A stretch of DNA of 64,000 nt from Oerskovia paurometabola (GCF_016907365.1 NZ_JAFBBV010000001.1:1736001-1800000), one strand, 5' to 3'; positions 43,030-52,496 are shown, counted from the stretch's first letter. The notes: generated by a model from the letters alone, not told the origin. Translations and numbers: made by a program.

Positions 43030-43869
43030 GTGACGACCTCGCCGACCACGCCCGTGCCCACCCCTTCGACAACCTCGTCCGCGGCTGCTGACGCGTCCGT
43101 GCAGACCCGGCGCGCCGTGGTCACCGGTGCCTCGTCGGGCATCGGTGCGGCGACCGTGCGCCGCCTGCGTGCGCAGGGGTGGGACGTCGTCGCGTTCGCG
43201 CGCCGCGCGGCCCTGCTCGACGCCCTCGCGGTCGAGACGGGCGCGCACCCCGTGGTCGGGGACGTCACGAGCGACGACGACGTCGCGCACCTCGTGCGCG
43301 AGGCCGAGGCCCGCGGCCCGGTCCACGCGGTGCTCAACATCGCGGGCTTCGCGAGCGGCACGGACCCGATCGACGCGAGCGACCTGGACCGCTGGCGCGC
43401 GATGTTCGAGACGAACGTGCTGGGCACCGTGCGCGTGACCAAGGCGTTCCTGCCCGCGATCCGTCGCGCGGGCTTCGGCACGGTCCTCGTGCTGACGTCG
43501 ACCGCTGGGCACGACGCGTACAGCGGCGGGTCCGGCTACGTCGCGACCAAGCACGCCCAGGCCGCGGTCGCCGAGACCCTGCGGCTCGAGCTCAACGGCG
43601 AACCCGTCCGGGTCCTGGAGGTCGCGCCCGGCATGGTCCGCACCGAGGGGTTCTCCCTGACCCGGTTCGACGGCGACCAGGCCCGGGCCGACGCGGTCTA
43701 CGACGGCGTCGAGGCGCCGCTGACCGCCGACGACGTGGCCGACGTCGTGACGTTCGTCGTGACCCGGCCCCAGCACGTCGCGATCGACACGCTCGTGCTG
43801 CGTCCCGTCGCGCAGTCGTCCACGACGCTGCTGGCTCGCGGCCCGCTCGTGACCCGCACCGACAGGTGA
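43030..43869 (+). CDS. Short-chain dehydrogenase/reductase (SDR)
   Basis: 279 aa, classical SDR: cofactor motif TGASSGIG, NIAG, catalytic Ser in LTSTAGHDAYSGGSGYVATKHA with Tyr and Lys in YVATK, and PGMVRTEGFS. The N-terminal 27 residues are Thr/Pro/Ala-rich and may not be part of the fold. The GTG start lies 6 nt after CAAGGT (43018-43023), a near-match to the leaderless pattern. Ends like MLLARGPLVTRTDR-type tails are unremarkable; the substrate is unknown. Confidence 0.88.
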   Translation: MTTSPTTPVPTPSTTSSAAADASVQTRRAVVTGASSGIGAATVRRLRAQGWDVVAFARRAALLDALAVETGAHPVVGDVTSDDDVAHLVREAEARGPVHAVLNIAGFASGTDPIDASDLDRWRAMFETNVLGTVRVTKAFLPAIRRAGFGTVLVLTSTAGHDAYSGGSGYVATKHAQAAVAETLRLELNGEPVRVLEVAPGMVRTEGFSLTRFDGDQARADAVYDGVEAPLTADDVADVVTFVVTRPQHVAIDTLVLRPVAQSSTTLLARGPLVTRTDR

Positions 43870-44010
43870 TCCCGCCCAGGCTGGGACGTGCTTGTCGGCG
43901 TGGGCACGGCCTGGCATGATGACGCTCGTGATCCCCGCCGCGCACCCCCTGAGCACCTGCGTGCTCCCGGTGCGCCCCTGGGCGGTCCGTGCGTCGAGCT
44001 GTTGTTGAGG

Positions 44011-44053
44011 GCTCGCTGACGCTCCAGCAGCGCGCGACCTGGTGTCAGCGAGC
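44011..44053. terminator. Weak inverted repeat after the SDR gene
   Basis: GCTCGCTGAC (44011-44020) pairs with GTCAGCGAGC (44044-44053), 23 nt apart. Within the 291-nt gap 43870-44160 this is the only structure I see. Confidence 0.4.
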
Positions 44054-44160
44054 AGTGCCACGCCCCTCCCTCTGAAGAGAGGGCGTGATGGTCACCGATC
44101 AGTTCTCCGGTACTGGTCGGTCTGCCCTCGTGAGCACCCGCCTCGACTCCAGGACCTCCC

Positions 44161-44412
44161 ATGAACCTCGCTCTGATCTCCCACCCGTTCGCCGTGACCG
44201 GAGACGTCGACCCCCTCGGCCACCTGGTCGCCCACGACCCGTGGTTCGCCGCGGCCTCGCACGGCGGCGCGCCGTCGACGTCCCCCGGCCCGACGGCGCA
44301 GCCCGGCCCGGGCAGCGCGCTCACCATCGAGTGGCTCGTCGCACGCGACATCGACACCTACCGGGCGCGGCGCGGCGAGGCCCCGCTCGGTCGGTCGGCG
44401 ACCGGGCGCTGA
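44161..44412 (+). CDS. Small hypothetical protein, 83 aa
   Basis: ATG with a weak AGGA 6 nt upstream. The product starts MNLALISHPFAVTGDVDPLGH and ends in a charged segment. No motif, membrane span or known family; it could be a chance frame, but the composition of its first 30 residues is protein-like. Confidence 0.4.
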   Translation: MNLALISHPFAVTGDVDPLGHLVAHDPWFAAASHGGAPSTSPGPTAQPGPGSALTIEWLVARDIDTYRARRGEAPLGRSATGR

Positions 44413-44468
44413 CGCGGCGGCCTCTCGCAGCGGTGTCTCGCGTCGCCCCGGGCCCTCGCGGCGCGGGC

Positions 44469-45305
44469 TCATGTCGCGGCGCGCACCGCGACGGGTGAGG
44501 TCATGCGCAGCCCGGGCAGGTTCCGCCGGGCGATCAGCCACTCCGCGATCACGACGTTCGGCAGCCAGCACAGGAACGCGACGGGGGCGTACGCGGTCTC
44601 GAACAGCGTTCCCGGGTCGGCGTCAGGGCCGGCGAACGGCGTCTGGACGGCCACGAGGACCCCGACCCACAGGCGCAGCGTCACGGCGGCGTAGGTCAGG
44701 GCGAAGCAGCGGATCATCCACGCCTGGTGCTCGGCGACGCGCCCCGCACGGATCGCGCGGTACGCCTTCCAGCCCGTCCACGCCCACAGGACCGCGAGCG
44801 TCCCGAACCCGAAGAACCCGAGGAAGGCGACCGAGCTCGCGGTCGAGATGACGAAGCCCGTGAGCGCGCCCACCCCGACCCCGACCAGGTACACCCTGCC
44901 CAGCACGCGGTGCACGCGCGGGGCACGGCGGCGCCAGCGGGAGACGAACTGCAGCGGTCCCACCAGCAGCGCGAGCCCGGCGAACGCGATGTGCAGGTAG
45001 AACGCGAGCTGGATCGCCGGCGAGCGGTTCGCGAACGTCGAGGCGAGGCCGGTGTCGTCCTGGGCGAGCTCGTCGAGCGTCGCGCCCGTGTAGGAGGTGA
45101 GCAGGATCGCGGCCATGGCGATCGAGCTGAGCGCGACCCAGACGAGGCCCGGCCGGAAGCGACGGGTGCGTCCGGTCGGTCGCTCGGGGTCGGCCGGTCG
45201 AGCGTGGCCGGCCGGCCCCGAGGGGCGGTCGGGACGGGAGGTGCTCGTGCGGCCGGGCGCTGTGGCGGCGCCGGGCGAGGCCGCCGCCTCGGAAGGAGTG
45301 GGCAT
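44469..45305 (-). CDS. DUF2306 family membrane protein
   Basis: 278 aa with a disordered N-terminal 50 residues and about seven membrane spans. HIAFAGLALLVGPLQFVSRWRRRAPRVHRVLGRVYL and AEHQAWMIRCFALTYAAVTLRLW are the DUF2306 patterns, with His residues inside helices that recall heme-binding membrane proteins. I chose the ATG at 45305 with GAGG 5 nt upstream; the longer frame is non-coding in composition. Role unknown. Confidence 0.82.
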   Translation of the reverse strand: MPTPSEAAASPGAATAPGRTSTSRPDRPSGPAGHARPADPERPTGRTRRFRPGLVWVALSSIAMAAILLTSYTGATLDELAQDDTGLASTFANRSPAIQLAFYLHIAFAGLALLVGPLQFVSRWRRRAPRVHRVLGRVYLVGVGVGALTGFVISTASSVAFLGFFGFGTLAVLWAWTGWKAYRAIRAGRVAEHQAWMIRCFALTYAAVTLRLWVGVLVAVQTPFAGPDADPGTLFETAYAPVAFLCWLPNVVIAEWLIARRNLPGLRMTSPVAVRAAT

Positions 45306-45498
45306 CGTCGCCTCGTTCTCGGGTCGGGGTGCGGGGCAGGAGGACGGGCGAGCGTGCCGTCGCCCTCCTGCTCCAGCGTCCCGTCCCGCACGATCCCGGC
45401 GACAGGGGGGAGTCCCCCCGAAAACCTGGCGGCCCGCCCCCGGCCCGTGCGGGACCGGTCCGGTACCCGGGTCCAGCAACCGACCCGGGGGCGGGGGC

Positions 45499-47007
45499 TC
45501 AGACCAGGGCGCGGACCTCGGCGTAGCCCTCGGGCAGGACGGAGGGGGTCGGCATGTCCCCGCCGAACACGCGCGTCGCACCCGGGGCGTCGGACCAGGC
45601 GCGCCACCCGGGAGCACCCTCGTGGACGAGCGCGACGGCCGCGCCGTGGAGCTCGTCCGCCAGGTCCTGGGGCGGGTTGTCGCCCGCGATGAGGTCGACC
45701 TTCTCGGCGTCGAGGCAGTCGAACCAGAACGGGACGTCGAGGCAGTGCGCGGCCCAGCCGAGCTTCGGGGATGCCCACGAGAAGCGGTACACCCAGGTGG
45801 GGTGGGCGGCGCGTGCCTCGGCGATCCGGACGATCGGCGCCCGGAACATGCTGTCGGTCATGAACCGGCCGAGCACCGCTGCGGTGCCCTTGCGTCGCTG
45901 GGCCTTGTTCGCGGCGAGGTAGGCCTTGCGGCGCGAGCGGTCGGTGAGGAGCTTGCCGAGGACGATCGACGCGGGCAGGAAGCGCAGCTTGTTCTTCGCG
46001 GCGTCGGTCGCCATCGTGAACTCGTCGTCGGTCGCGCCGAGCACGAGCGGCTTGTCGCCGCCGACCCCGGTGCGTAGCGACTCGAGCGTCGGCCGGGTGA
46101 TCAGGTCTCCGTCGATCATCGGTCCCCACGGCAGACCGTCCCGGAGCATCGCCGCCACGCCCGCCATCGGGTCGAGGCCGTCGGGGTTGGAGGCCTCGTC
46201 CTGCAGCTCGAGGACGCGGGTCTCGGGCAGCGACGCGAAGCCGTCGCGCGTGGCCTCGACCCCGGCGAGGCGGGCGAGCGTGTCGGCGAAGGTCTTGGCG
46301 CGTGCCTCGGTCACGTCCCCCACGGCGCCCGAGAGGCACCACGCCGACCGGAAGAGGTGCTGCGCGGAGGGCATGCCCAGCAGCGTCAGTACGGCGCCGC
46401 CCCCGGCGGACTGCCCGGCGAGCGTGACGCGCGAGGGGTCGCCGCCGAACGCCGCGACGTTGCGCTGGACCCAGTCGAGCGCCAGCAGCCAGTCCCGCAC
46501 CCCGCGGTTGGACGGCGCGCCCTCGATGCGCCCGAACCCGTCGAAGCCGAGCCGGTAGGAGACCGACACGGTCACGACGCCGTCGCGGTTGAACGCGCGC
46601 CCGTCGTACCAGGGGCTCGCCGGGGAGCCGGCCGTGTACCCGCCGCCGTGGATGTAGACGAGCACCGGCAGGCCGGCGTCGGGCGCCCCGGGGGCGGGCG
46701 TGTACACGTTGACGTTGAGCGTCGAGTCGCCGGGGATCGACGGTTCCGGGATCAGCGTGATCTCGGCGAGCTGCTTGCGCTGCGGGGTCGCGCCGAGCTC
46801 GGTGGCGTCCCGCACGCCGTCCCAGGGGGCGACCGGCACCGGAGCCTCGAAGCGCAGGGCGCCGACGGGGGCTTCGGCGAACGGGATGCCGAGGAACGCT
46901 GCGGAGGACTCGCGCCAGACGCCGCGGACCTGGCCGGCGTCGATCGTGACGACGGGGCCGTCCAGGGTGGGGTCGATCGCCTCGGCGTCGGTCACGGGGG
47001 TGCTCAT
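45499..47007 (-). CDS. Type B carboxylesterase
   Basis: 502 aa alpha/beta hydrolase of the carboxylesterase type B family: GIPFAEAPVGALRFEAP near the start, oxyanion hole YIHGGGYTAGS, nucleophile elbow GQSAGGG, plus distal acid and His regions. No signal peptide, so intracellular. Its ATG overlaps the stop of the upstream tetR gene by 4 nt (ATGA), so regulator and enzyme are made together. Likely hydrolyses ester substrates or detoxifies compounds sensed by the TetR protein. Confidence 0.92.
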   Translation of the reverse strand: MSTPVTDAEAIDPTLDGPVVTIDAGQVRGVWRESSAAFLGIPFAEAPVGALRFEAPVPVAPWDGVRDATELGATPQRKQLAEITLIPEPSIPGDSTLNVNVYTPAPGAPDAGLPVLVYIHGGGYTAGSPASPWYDGRAFNRDGVVTVSVSYRLGFDGFGRIEGAPSNRGVRDWLLALDWVQRNVAAFGGDPSRVTLAGQSAGGGAVLTLLGMPSAQHLFRSAWCLSGAVGDVTEARAKTFADTLARLAGVEATRDGFASLPETRVLELQDEASNPDGLDPMAGVAAMLRDGLPWGPMIDGDLITRPTLESLRTGVGGDKPLVLGATDDEFTMATDAAKNKLRFLPASIVLGKLLTDRSRRKAYLAANKAQRRKGTAAVLGRFMTDSMFRAPIVRIAEARAAHPTWVYRFSWASPKLGWAAHCLDVPFWFDCLDAEKVDLIAGDNPPQDLADELHGAAVALVHEGAPGWRAWSDAPGATRVFGGDMPTPSVLPEGYAEVRALV

Positions 47008-47606
47008 GCGGTGGTGCTCCGTTCGGAGGGGAAGACCCCGAGGGACACGAGCAGCCGCTCGATCTCGGAGGCCATGTCGATGGTGGGGTCCTGCAGCCAG
47101 AGGGTCTGCAGGCCGTCGGCGACGGCGGTGATGACGAGACCCAGCGAGGCGGTGTCGACGTCGGTGGGATACCGCCCGGCGAGCTTGCCCTCCTCGACGA
47201 GCCCCGCGAACATCGCCTGCATCCCCGCCCGGCGCTCGGCGAAGAAGGCATGGGCCGGGTGCTCGTGGTCGCTCGCCTCGGCGTTGAGGCGCGTGTACAG
47301 CTCGACGAGCCCGGGGACCTCGGCGTTGTGCCTCACGACCTGCAGGAACACCCGGAACGGGTCGAGCGTGGACTCCGTGCGGTAGGTCTCCAGATCGAGC
47401 TCGTCGCGCTTGCGCAGGATCGCGGTGAACAGCTCGTCCTTGCTGTCGAAGTAGTGCAGCAGGCCCGCCTGGCTGAGGCCGGCCGCGTCCGCGAGCTCCT
47501 TGACCGATGCCCCGCGGTATCCCTCCCGGGCGATGACCTCGAGCGCCGTCGAGAGGATCTCCTCCCGCTTGGCGATGCCCTTCGCGTATGAACCTCGCTG
47601 TGCCAT
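47004..47606 (-). CDS. TetR family transcriptional regulator
   Basis: 200 aa: N-terminal helix-turn-helix (KREEILSTALEVIAREGYRGASVKELADAAGLSQAGLLHYFDSKDELF) and a TetR_C-type ligand domain. The ATG lies 6 nt after TAGGGT on the minus strand (47613-47618), so it is probably leaderless. It faces the MFS-PAP2-GH3 operon across 99 bp that hold an inverted repeat inside a strong promoter, and most likely controls both directions. Confidence 0.9.
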   Translation of the reverse strand: MAQRGSYAKGIAKREEILSTALEVIAREGYRGASVKELADAAGLSQAGLLHYFDSKDELFTAILRKRDELDLETYRTESTLDPFRVFLQVVRHNAEVPGLVELYTRLNAEASDHEHPAHAFFAERRAGMQAMFAGLVEEGKLAGRYPTDVDTASLGLVITAVADGLQTLWLQDPTIDMASEIERLLVSLGVFPSERSTTA

Positions 47607-47630
47607 GCGTCGACCCTAGACCGGAGACCC

Positions 47631-47659
47631 TTGCACTTCAATACCGAGTGCCATACTGT
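47631..47659 (+). promoter_or_regulatory. Promoter of the MFS-PAP2-GH3 operon with overlapping inverted repeat
   Basis: TTGCAC (47631-47636), 17-nt spacer, TACTGT (47654-47659). GCACT (47633-47637) and AGTGC (47647-47651) form an inverted repeat inside this promoter, a good candidate operator for the divergent TetR protein. Confidence 0.65.
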
Positions 47660-47705
47660 TTTGGCGACGCTCAAGGATGAGCGCCTGTCCGACGAAGGAT
47701 CCGCC

Positions 47706-49064
47706 ATGACACAGCCGTCCGATTCCCCATCCACCGCTCCGGCCTCGGCTCCGACGCCCACCCCCGCGCCGGCGCTCGCCGTCGACACGTTCGCCGCCGC
47801 CGAGGAGTTCATCGAGGAGGCGTCCGGCCAGGACGATCCGCCGCCCCTCGTCACCGGCACGCCCAAGCGTCTGCTCGGCTGGATCGTCCCCGCCAACTTC
47901 TCGGTCTTCATGATCTGGGGCGCCGTGGGCGGACTGCTGATGCCCCTCCAGGTGCAGACGCTCGGTGAGGCCGACAAGGTCGGCAACCTGGCGGTCGTCG
48001 GCACGTTCGGGGCGCTGGCCGCCCTGCTCGCCCAGCCGATCGCCGGCCAGATCTCGGACCGCACGCGCAGCCGGTTCGGCCGTCGCGCACCGTGGCTCGT
48101 GCTGGGCGCCCTCGTCGGCGGCCTGGGCCTGCTGGCCATGGGCTTCGCGAACAGCCTCGTGGGCATCGTCGTCGGCTGGGTGATCGTCCAGGTCGCCTAC
48201 AACTTCGCGCAGGGACCGCTCAGCGCGATCATGCCGGACCGTGTCCCGCGCGCCCTGCGCGGCACGTTCGCCGCGCTGTCGGGGCTCGGGCTCATGCTCG
48301 GAGCCCTCGGCGGATCGATCCTCGGTGCGCAGTTCGCGGACTCGATCCAGCTCGGCTACCTCGTCTTCGCAGGCTTCACGCTCATCGTGCTGACCCTGTT
48401 CGTCGTCTTCAACCCCGACCACTCCAGCAAGGACCTGGCCAAGGAGCCGTTCGACGTCGGAGAGTTCCTGCGCACCTTCTGGGTCAGCCCCCGCAAGCAC
48501 CCCGACTTCTTCTGGGCCTTCACCGGTCGCCTGCTCCTGTACACGGGCTACTTCGCCGTGACCGGGTACCAGCTGTTCATCCTGCAGGACTACATCGGGC
48601 TCGGGCAGGCCGGGGCAGTCGCCGCCGTGCCGTTGTTCAGCCTCGTCAGCCTCGCCGGTGTGCTCGTCGCGACGCTCGTCTCCGGACCCCTGTCCGACCG
48701 GTTCCAGCGCCGCAAGGTCTTCGTCTTCCTGTCCTCGGCCCTCGTCGGCCTGGCGCTCCTCATCCCCGTGTTCGTGCCGAGCTTCGTGGGCTGGGCCATC
48801 TTCACGTTCGTCTCGGGCCTCGGCTTCGGGATGTTCCAAGCCGTCGACACGGCGCTCATGAGCGAGGTGCTGCCGTCGGCGAAGTCGTTCGCGAAGGACC
48901 TCGGCGTCGTCAACATCGCCGCCACGCTGCCGCAGACACTCGCCCCCGCGTTCGCGGGCCTGATCATCCTCAGCTTCGGGGGCTACGTCGCGCTGTTCCC
49001 GGTGGGGATCGTCCTGAGCATCCTCGGTGCCTGCGCGGTCTGGCCCATCAAGGCGGTGCGGTGA
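47706..49064 (+). CDS. MFS transporter (sugar-cation or SLC45-like)
   Basis: 452 aa, about twelve membrane spans after a 45-residue polar tail. The motif DRTRSRFGRRAPWLVLGA after helix 2 and the matching DRFQRRKVFVFLSSA in the second half resemble GPH/SLC45-type sugar transporters. GAAGGA lies 6 nt before the ATG. The gene is followed by PAP2 phosphatase (1-nt overlap) and GH3 beta-glucosidase genes, so a beta-glucoside is a reasonable substrate guess. Confidence 0.85.
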   Translation: MTQPSDSPSTAPASAPTPTPAPALAVDTFAAAEEFIEEASGQDDPPPLVTGTPKRLLGWIVPANFSVFMIWGAVGGLLMPLQVQTLGEADKVGNLAVVGTFGALAALLAQPIAGQISDRTRSRFGRRAPWLVLGALVGGLGLLAMGFANSLVGIVVGWVIVQVAYNFAQGPLSAIMPDRVPRALRGTFAALSGLGLMLGALGGSILGAQFADSIQLGYLVFAGFTLIVLTLFVVFNPDHSSKDLAKEPFDVGEFLRTFWVSPRKHPDFFWAFTGRLLLYTGYFAVTGYQLFILQDYIGLGQAGAVAAVPLFSLVSLAGVLVATLVSGPLSDRFQRRKVFVFLSSALVGLALLIPVFVPSFVGWAIFTFVSGLGFGMFQAVDTALMSEVLPSAKSFAKDLGVVNIAATLPQTLAPAFAGLIILSFGGYVALFPVGIVLSILGACAVWPIKAVR

Positions 49065-49831
49065 TGACGGCCGAGGTCGTCCAGCCGCAGCGGGAGGACG
49101 TCCGGGTGCCCCACCCCGACCGCCCGAGGGCGATGCTGTGGTGGTCCCTGGGGCTCGTCACGGCCTTCGCGCTCATGGGGATGCTCGTCGCACAGGACTC
49201 CGCCACGCCCCTCACGCAGCCGCTCGACGACTGGTGGCGCGGACTCGTCGGCGTCGGGCCCGACAGCGACCTGTACCCGTCAGCGCTCCCCATGTTCTTC
49301 CAGCACCTCGGCGAAGGCCCGGGGGCGCTCGTGGGCATGGTCCTGATCCCTGGTGCCCTCGCGTTCGTCGGCCGCTGGCGCTCGGCGCTCTTCTTCCTCA
49401 CGGTGACCCTGGTCGGACCGGGGCTGCTCTCGCAGGGCATGAAGAACCTTGTCGACCGTCCGCGGCCCGCGGTGGACGAGACGCTCGGCCTGTTCGGACC
49501 GTTGTTCCGGGTGGACCACGGCTCGTTCCCCTCGGGGCACGCCGTCATGGCGGGCGCGCTCGTCGTCGGCATCGCGGCCCTGATCCCGGCAGCACGCCGC
49601 ACCGCCCGCACGCTCTGGTGGTGCGTCGGTGGGCTGGTCATGCTGGGAATGGTGTGGCAGCGGACCCTCATCAACGCGCACTGGCTCTCCGACACCGTCT
49701 TCGGGCTCGTCGCGGGCGTCGCCGGGGCGCTCCTCGTGTGGTGGGCGTTCTGGCCTCTGCTCCAGCGCGACCACGGGCGCCCCGTGTGGTTCTGCCACCT
49801 CGGCGCCCGCCACCAGCCCTCCCCAGCCTGA
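49064..49831 (+). CDS. PAP2 superfamily phosphatase
   Basis: 255 aa with about five or six membrane spans. The three PAP2 motifs are present: KNLVDRPRP, PSGHAVMAG, and RTLINAHWLSD. It would remove phosphate from lipid phosphates (undecaprenyl pyrophosphate or phosphatidate). The ATG overlaps the MFS stop by one nt (TGATG), so they are co-translated, although a metabolic link to sugar uptake is not obvious. Confidence 0.9.
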   Translation: MTAEVVQPQREDVRVPHPDRPRAMLWWSLGLVTAFALMGMLVAQDSATPLTQPLDDWWRGLVGVGPDSDLYPSALPMFFQHLGEGPGALVGMVLIPGALAFVGRWRSALFFLTVTLVGPGLLSQGMKNLVDRPRPAVDETLGLFGPLFRVDHGSFPSGHAVMAGALVVGIAALIPAARRTARTLWWCVGGLVMLGMVWQRTLINAHWLSDTVFGLVAGVAGALLVWWAFWPLLQRDHGRPVWFCHLGARHQPSPA

Positions 49832-49858
49832 ACGACGAACGAGAGAGAAGGACAGGAC

Positions 49859-52129
49859 ATGACCGACACCATCGAGGACGGCACGACCGCCGTCGCCGGC
49901 CTGACGCTCGAGGAGAAGGCGTCGCTGACCAGCGGCGCGAGCTTCTGGTGGACCAAGGGCGTCGAGCGCGCCGGCATCCCCGCCGTGATGCTCACCGACG
50001 GCCCGCACGGTCTGCGCAAGCAGCGTGGCAGTGCCGACCACCTCGGCATCGGCGACAGCGTCCCTGCGACGTGCTTCCCCCCTGCCGTGGGACTCGGCTC
50101 GTCGTGGGACACCGACCTTGCGCACCGCGTGGGTGAGGCGCTGGGCGTCGAGTCCTCGATCGAGGACGTCGCCGTCATCCTCGGCCCGGGCGTGAACATC
50201 AAGCGCTCGCCGCTGTGCGGCCGCAACTTCGAGTACTTCTCGGAGGACCCGATCGTGTCCGGGATCATGGCGGCCGCGCTGGTGCGTGGCACGCAGTCGA
50301 CGGGCGTCGGCACGTCGCTCAAGCACTTCGCGGCCAACAACCAGGAGCACGACCGGATGCGGGCTTCGAGCGACGTCGACCCGCGCCCCCTGCGCGAGAT
50401 CTACCTGCGCGGCTTCCAGCGGGTCGTCGAGGACGCCCAGCCGTACACCGTGATGTGCTCCTACAACCGGGTCAACGGCGTCTTCGCGTCCGAGGACCCG
50501 TTCCTGCTCACGCGCGTGCTGCGCGACGAGTGGGGCTTCGCGGGGCTCGTGGTCTCGGACTGGGGCGCCGTCAACGACCGGGTCTCGGCGCTCGCGGCCG
50601 GCCTGGACCTGGAGATGCCGTCGTCGGGCGGCGTGACCGACGCGCAGATCGTGGCCGCGGTGCGCGACGGCTCGCTCGACGAGAGCGTCGTGGACGCCTC
50701 GGCCGCGCGGGTCGCGCACCTCGCGACGCGCTGGCAGGGCACGCCGCGCGTGGAGGGCCCCCTCGACGTCGACGCGCACCACGCGCTCGCGCGCGAGGTG
50801 GCCGGCCGGTCGATCGTGCTGCTGAAGAACGACGGCGGCCTGCTCCCGCTCCGGGCCGAGCGCTCGGTGGCCCTCATCGGGGCCTTCGTCGACCAGCCCC
50901 GGTACCAGGGGGCCGGGTCCTCGATGATCAACCCGACCCGGATCGACTCGGTGGCCCGCGAGGTCGCGGTCAAGGTCGGGGAGGACCTCGTCTCCCGGGC
51001 GCAGGGCTTCACGCTCGACGGCTCGGGGGACGCGGCCGCGCTGCGGGCCGAGGCCGTCGCCCTCGCGGCAGAGCACGACGTCGCCGTGGTCTTCCTCGGT
51101 CTGCCGCCCGCGGCCGAGTCCGAGGGCTACGACCGCGAGCACATCGACCTGCCGGTCGAGCAGCTCGAGCTCCTCGACGCGGTGCTCGAGGTCAACCCCG
51201 ACACCGTGGTCGTCCTGTCCAACGGCAGCGTCGTCGCGCTCCCGTTCGCGGACGACGTCTCGGCGATCCTCGAGGGCTGGCTGCTCGGACAGGCCGGCGG
51301 CGGCGCGATCGCCGACGTGCTGTACGGCGACGTCAACCCGTCGGGCAAGCTCACCGAGACCATCCCGGTGCGCCTCGAGGACACCCCGGCGTTCCTCAAC
51401 TTCCCCGGGGAGGACGGGCACGTCCGCTACGGCGAGGGGCTGTTCGTGGGCTACCGCTGGTACGACGCGCGCCGGATCGAGGTGACCTTCCCGTTCGGGC
51501 ACGGCCTGTCCTACACGACGTTCGGGTACGGGGAGGCCACGGCTGCCGTGACCGGCGACGGCGACGTCGAGGTGCGGGTCGTGGTCACGAACACGGGGGA
51601 CCGGGCCGGCCGCGAGGTCGTGCAGGTCTACACCGGGCTCGTCTCGACGGCCGTGCAGCGCCCCGAGCGAGAGCTCAAGGCGTTCGCGCTCGTCGCGCTC
51701 GAGCCGGGCGAGAGCCGCGAGGTCGTCCTCACGGTCCGTCGGGCGGACCTCGCATACTGGCACGTCCGCGCCGACCGCTGGGTCGTCGAGGGCGGCGAGT
51801 ACACGGTGGACGTGGCCGCGTCGTCGCGCGACGTGCGCTCGTCCACGACCGTCGAGGTCGCGGGGGACCAGCTCGTCATGCCGCTCACGCGCGAGTCCTC
51901 GCTCGCCGAGGTGTTCGCGCACCCGGTCGCGGGGCCGGTCGTGCAGCAGGCCATGGCGCAGATGGCCTCGGCCATGGAGGGCGCGGCGTCGATCATGCCG
52001 GAGGGCGTCGACATGGCCAAGATGATGGGGTCGTTCCCGATCGGGCGCATCGGCATGATCGCGGGGGACTCCTTCGGCCCCGAGCAGGTCGACCAGCTCC
52101 TGGCGACGGCGAACGGAGCGAGCGCCTGA
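49859..52129 (+). CDS. Glycoside hydrolase family 3 beta-glucosidase
   Basis: 756 aa, no signal peptide, so it acts on imported oligosaccharides or glucosides. N-terminal TIM barrel with TDGPHGLRKQ, GRNFEYFSEDP, KHFAANNQEHDR and the nucleophile Asp in LVVSDWGA; second alpha/beta sandwich domain (SIVLLKNDGGLLPL); C-terminal fibronectin-III-like domain (VTNTGDRAGREVVQVY) and an extra helical tail. The ATG is preceded by AGAAGGA. It is the third gene of the MFS-PAP2-GH3 operon. Confidence 0.93.
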   Translation: MTDTIEDGTTAVAGLTLEEKASLTSGASFWWTKGVERAGIPAVMLTDGPHGLRKQRGSADHLGIGDSVPATCFPPAVGLGSSWDTDLAHRVGEALGVESSIEDVAVILGPGVNIKRSPLCGRNFEYFSEDPIVSGIMAAALVRGTQSTGVGTSLKHFAANNQEHDRMRASSDVDPRPLREIYLRGFQRVVEDAQPYTVMCSYNRVNGVFASEDPFLLTRVLRDEWGFAGLVVSDWGAVNDRVSALAAGLDLEMPSSGGVTDAQIVAAVRDGSLDESVVDASAARVAHLATRWQGTPRVEGPLDVDAHHALAREVAGRSIVLLKNDGGLLPLRAERSVALIGAFVDQPRYQGAGSSMINPTRIDSVAREVAVKVGEDLVSRAQGFTLDGSGDAAALRAEAVALAAEHDVAVVFLGLPPAAESEGYDREHIDLPVEQLELLDAVLEVNPDTVVVLSNGSVVALPFADDVSAILEGWLLGQAGGGAIADVLYGDVNPSGKLTETIPVRLEDTPAFLNFPGEDGHVRYGEGLFVGYRWYDARRIEVTFPFGHGLSYTTFGYGEATAAVTGDGDVEVRVVVTNTGDRAGREVVQVYTGLVSTAVQRPERELKAFALVALEPGESREVVLTVRRADLAYWHVRADRWVVEGGEYTVDVAASSRDVRSSTTVEVAGDQLVMPLTRESSLAEVFAHPVAGPVVQQAMAQMASAMEGAASIMPEGVDMAKMMGSFPIGRIGMIAGDSFGPEQVDQLLATANGASA

Positions 52130-52149
52130 GCCTCGCCTGACCGGGGGTG

Positions 52150-52177
52150 GGGCCCGGCGCCTCGCGGCGCCGGGCCC
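52150..52177 (+). terminator. Terminator of the GH3 operon
   Basis: A perfect 12-bp stem (GGGCCCGGCGCC and complement) with a 4-nt loop, 20 nt after the stop. Confidence 0.8.
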
Positions 52178-52227
52178 TCGCCCCTGCGTGGCCGTCGGCC
52201 TCGGCGCGCTCGCGGGGGGCGGCGCGT

Positions 52228-52496
52228 TATCATGGGGCCACAGGCGTCGACCCGGCCATCACCGGTGAGCCTCCGGAAGAACAGGTCCCGCGGCGCGGGA
52301 CCCCAGTAGAACCGGACGGGTAGGCCCGTCACAGCCGTGTCGAGCGGTCGCCGCTCGGGTGCCCACAGCGCCCGACGACGGCAAGCGGGGTGGTACCGCG
52401 GCTCGCCTTCTCCCTCGGGAACCAGGGAGGGGTGGTCGTCCTCGCACGAGCACGTCCCGGACCACCGCCTGCCACTCACGATGGAGCCACTGAGCC
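52228..52496 (+). ncRNA. T-box leader of ileS (actinobacterial translational type)
   Basis: The invariant T-box core GGGTGGTACCGCGG lies at 52388-52401. Upstream, ATC (52258-52260) within GGCCATCACCGGTGAGC matches the isoleucine specifier context of the ultra-short stem I known from actinobacterial ileS T-boxes. TATCAT (52228-52233) can be the -10 box, putting the transcript start near 52240. No terminator-type T-run follows; GC-rich complementary segments reach to the ileS ribosome-binding site, so control is probably by hiding the start site, released when uncharged tRNA-Ile binds. Confidence 0.88.
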
